From Temnopleurus reevesii (taxonomy: Eukaryota > Echinodermata > Echinoidea > Temnopleuroida > Temnopleuridae): a DNA stretch of 45,197 nucleotides. This document shows, piece after piece, positions 44,632-45,197 of this stretch. The notes below the pieces were generated by a model. The model ran no database searches, was not told the origin of the DNA, and saw nothing but the letters and a program-made list of their open reading frames with translations. Each line of letters begins with the position of its first letter. Position 1 is the first letter of the stretch. The DNA is taken from assembly GCA_036244855.1 (NCBI GenBank), contig BQKZ01000352.1:85239-130435 (forward strand), given 5' to 3'. Made by a program: the position numbers and the translations under genes.

Positions 44632-45197
44632 CTATTGGAAGTTTATTTTTCGAGGAACTTATCACAGCAGGAGAGTTAGCTGGAGGAGTGTTAACCCTCC
44701 AAATAAAAGTTCATGTATCAAAAGAAGTTATATCAATAATAAATACTGACGAATAGATAATCTATTAGCATAAAGGTCTAGGCCTTTCATGTTTACATTT
44801 CCCAATGAGACGCATATTGTGTATAAAGTTGTCACAGTCGTTCTTTGAATAAAGTCAGGATTTGAATGAAGTAAGAGATTGCAAGAAAATGTCTATAAGT
44901 TGTTTGTTTTTATTTGGGGGTATTGGAATGATATGAGCACACTCTATCAATGAAGCATGCTGCTCGCATCTGCGTGAACATACGTACAAGCACACACACC
45001 AACACACACAAACAATGTATACACGGCGAAACAATAAAATGTAAATCATTTAGCATTGTAAAGTAAATATATCTTTCCTAAGTTTTCATAATTAAACACA
45101 TTTAATGTTGTTTGCGTGTGTGAGCGTGTTTTTTGTGTTAGTGTATGTGTATTCTAATGCTGTAAGCAATGTTTCTTACTATGATTGGGGGGGGGGG
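44632..45197. other. Non-coding end ending in poly-G
   Basis: AT-rich with short CA and GT runs. The last 11 bases are G, the same signature that borders the gap at 22461, so this is probably a contig end. Confidence 0.6.

Overview
This is a eukaryotic, AT-rich, intron-rich window with two assembly gaps (runs of N at 22461-22795 and 34788-35168). It holds one gene that I can reconstruct and a dense set of short non-coding mobile elements. The repeat types suggest an echinoderm, most likely a sea urchin: tRNA-derived SINEs ending in 'agcgctatataa', many hairpin MITEs, G-rich 'ggggggcgcaaaa' repeats and long CA/GT arrays. That placement is inference from repeat style, not from a marker gene.

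The gene lies on the minus strand, 30906 down to 8700. Ten coding exons join with consistent GT-AG splice sites and phases (1,1,0,0,0,1,2,1,1) into one frame of 3069 bases, or 1022 residues plus TAA. The product is a secreted, probably GPI-anchored protein built of Cu/Zn-superoxide-dismutase-like repeats of the copper-only type (copper-only SOD repeat protein). Order: signal peptide (1-20), degenerate repeats D1 and D2, three repeats D3-D5 that keep all four copper histidines, degenerate repeat D6, remnant D7, and a hydrophobic C-terminal tail. D1-D5 sit in two very large exons (1002 and 1268 bases), while D6, D7 and the tail are spread over seven small ones.

Layout: 1-8.7 kb is 3' flank with MITEs, simple repeats and a G/C-rich tandem repeat. 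8.7-13.3 kb holds exons 10 to 6, a LINE relic and a broken partial copy of exon 8. 13.3-20.9 kb is the largest intron, with SINEs, MITEs and GT/GA arrays. 20.9-25.1 kb holds exons 5 to 3, a hammerhead-like motif and a gap. 25.1-30.9 kb holds exons 2 and 1, with MITEs between. 30.9-45.2 kb is upstream and intergenic: a duplicated segment with a TTAA-type MITE in one copy, a ~400-base macrosatellite, a GC island, a candidate regulatory block and a MITE carrying a 53-base tandem array. The window ends in a run of G, probably a contig end. No second protein-coding gene, functional tRNA, rRNA or CRISPR array was recognised.
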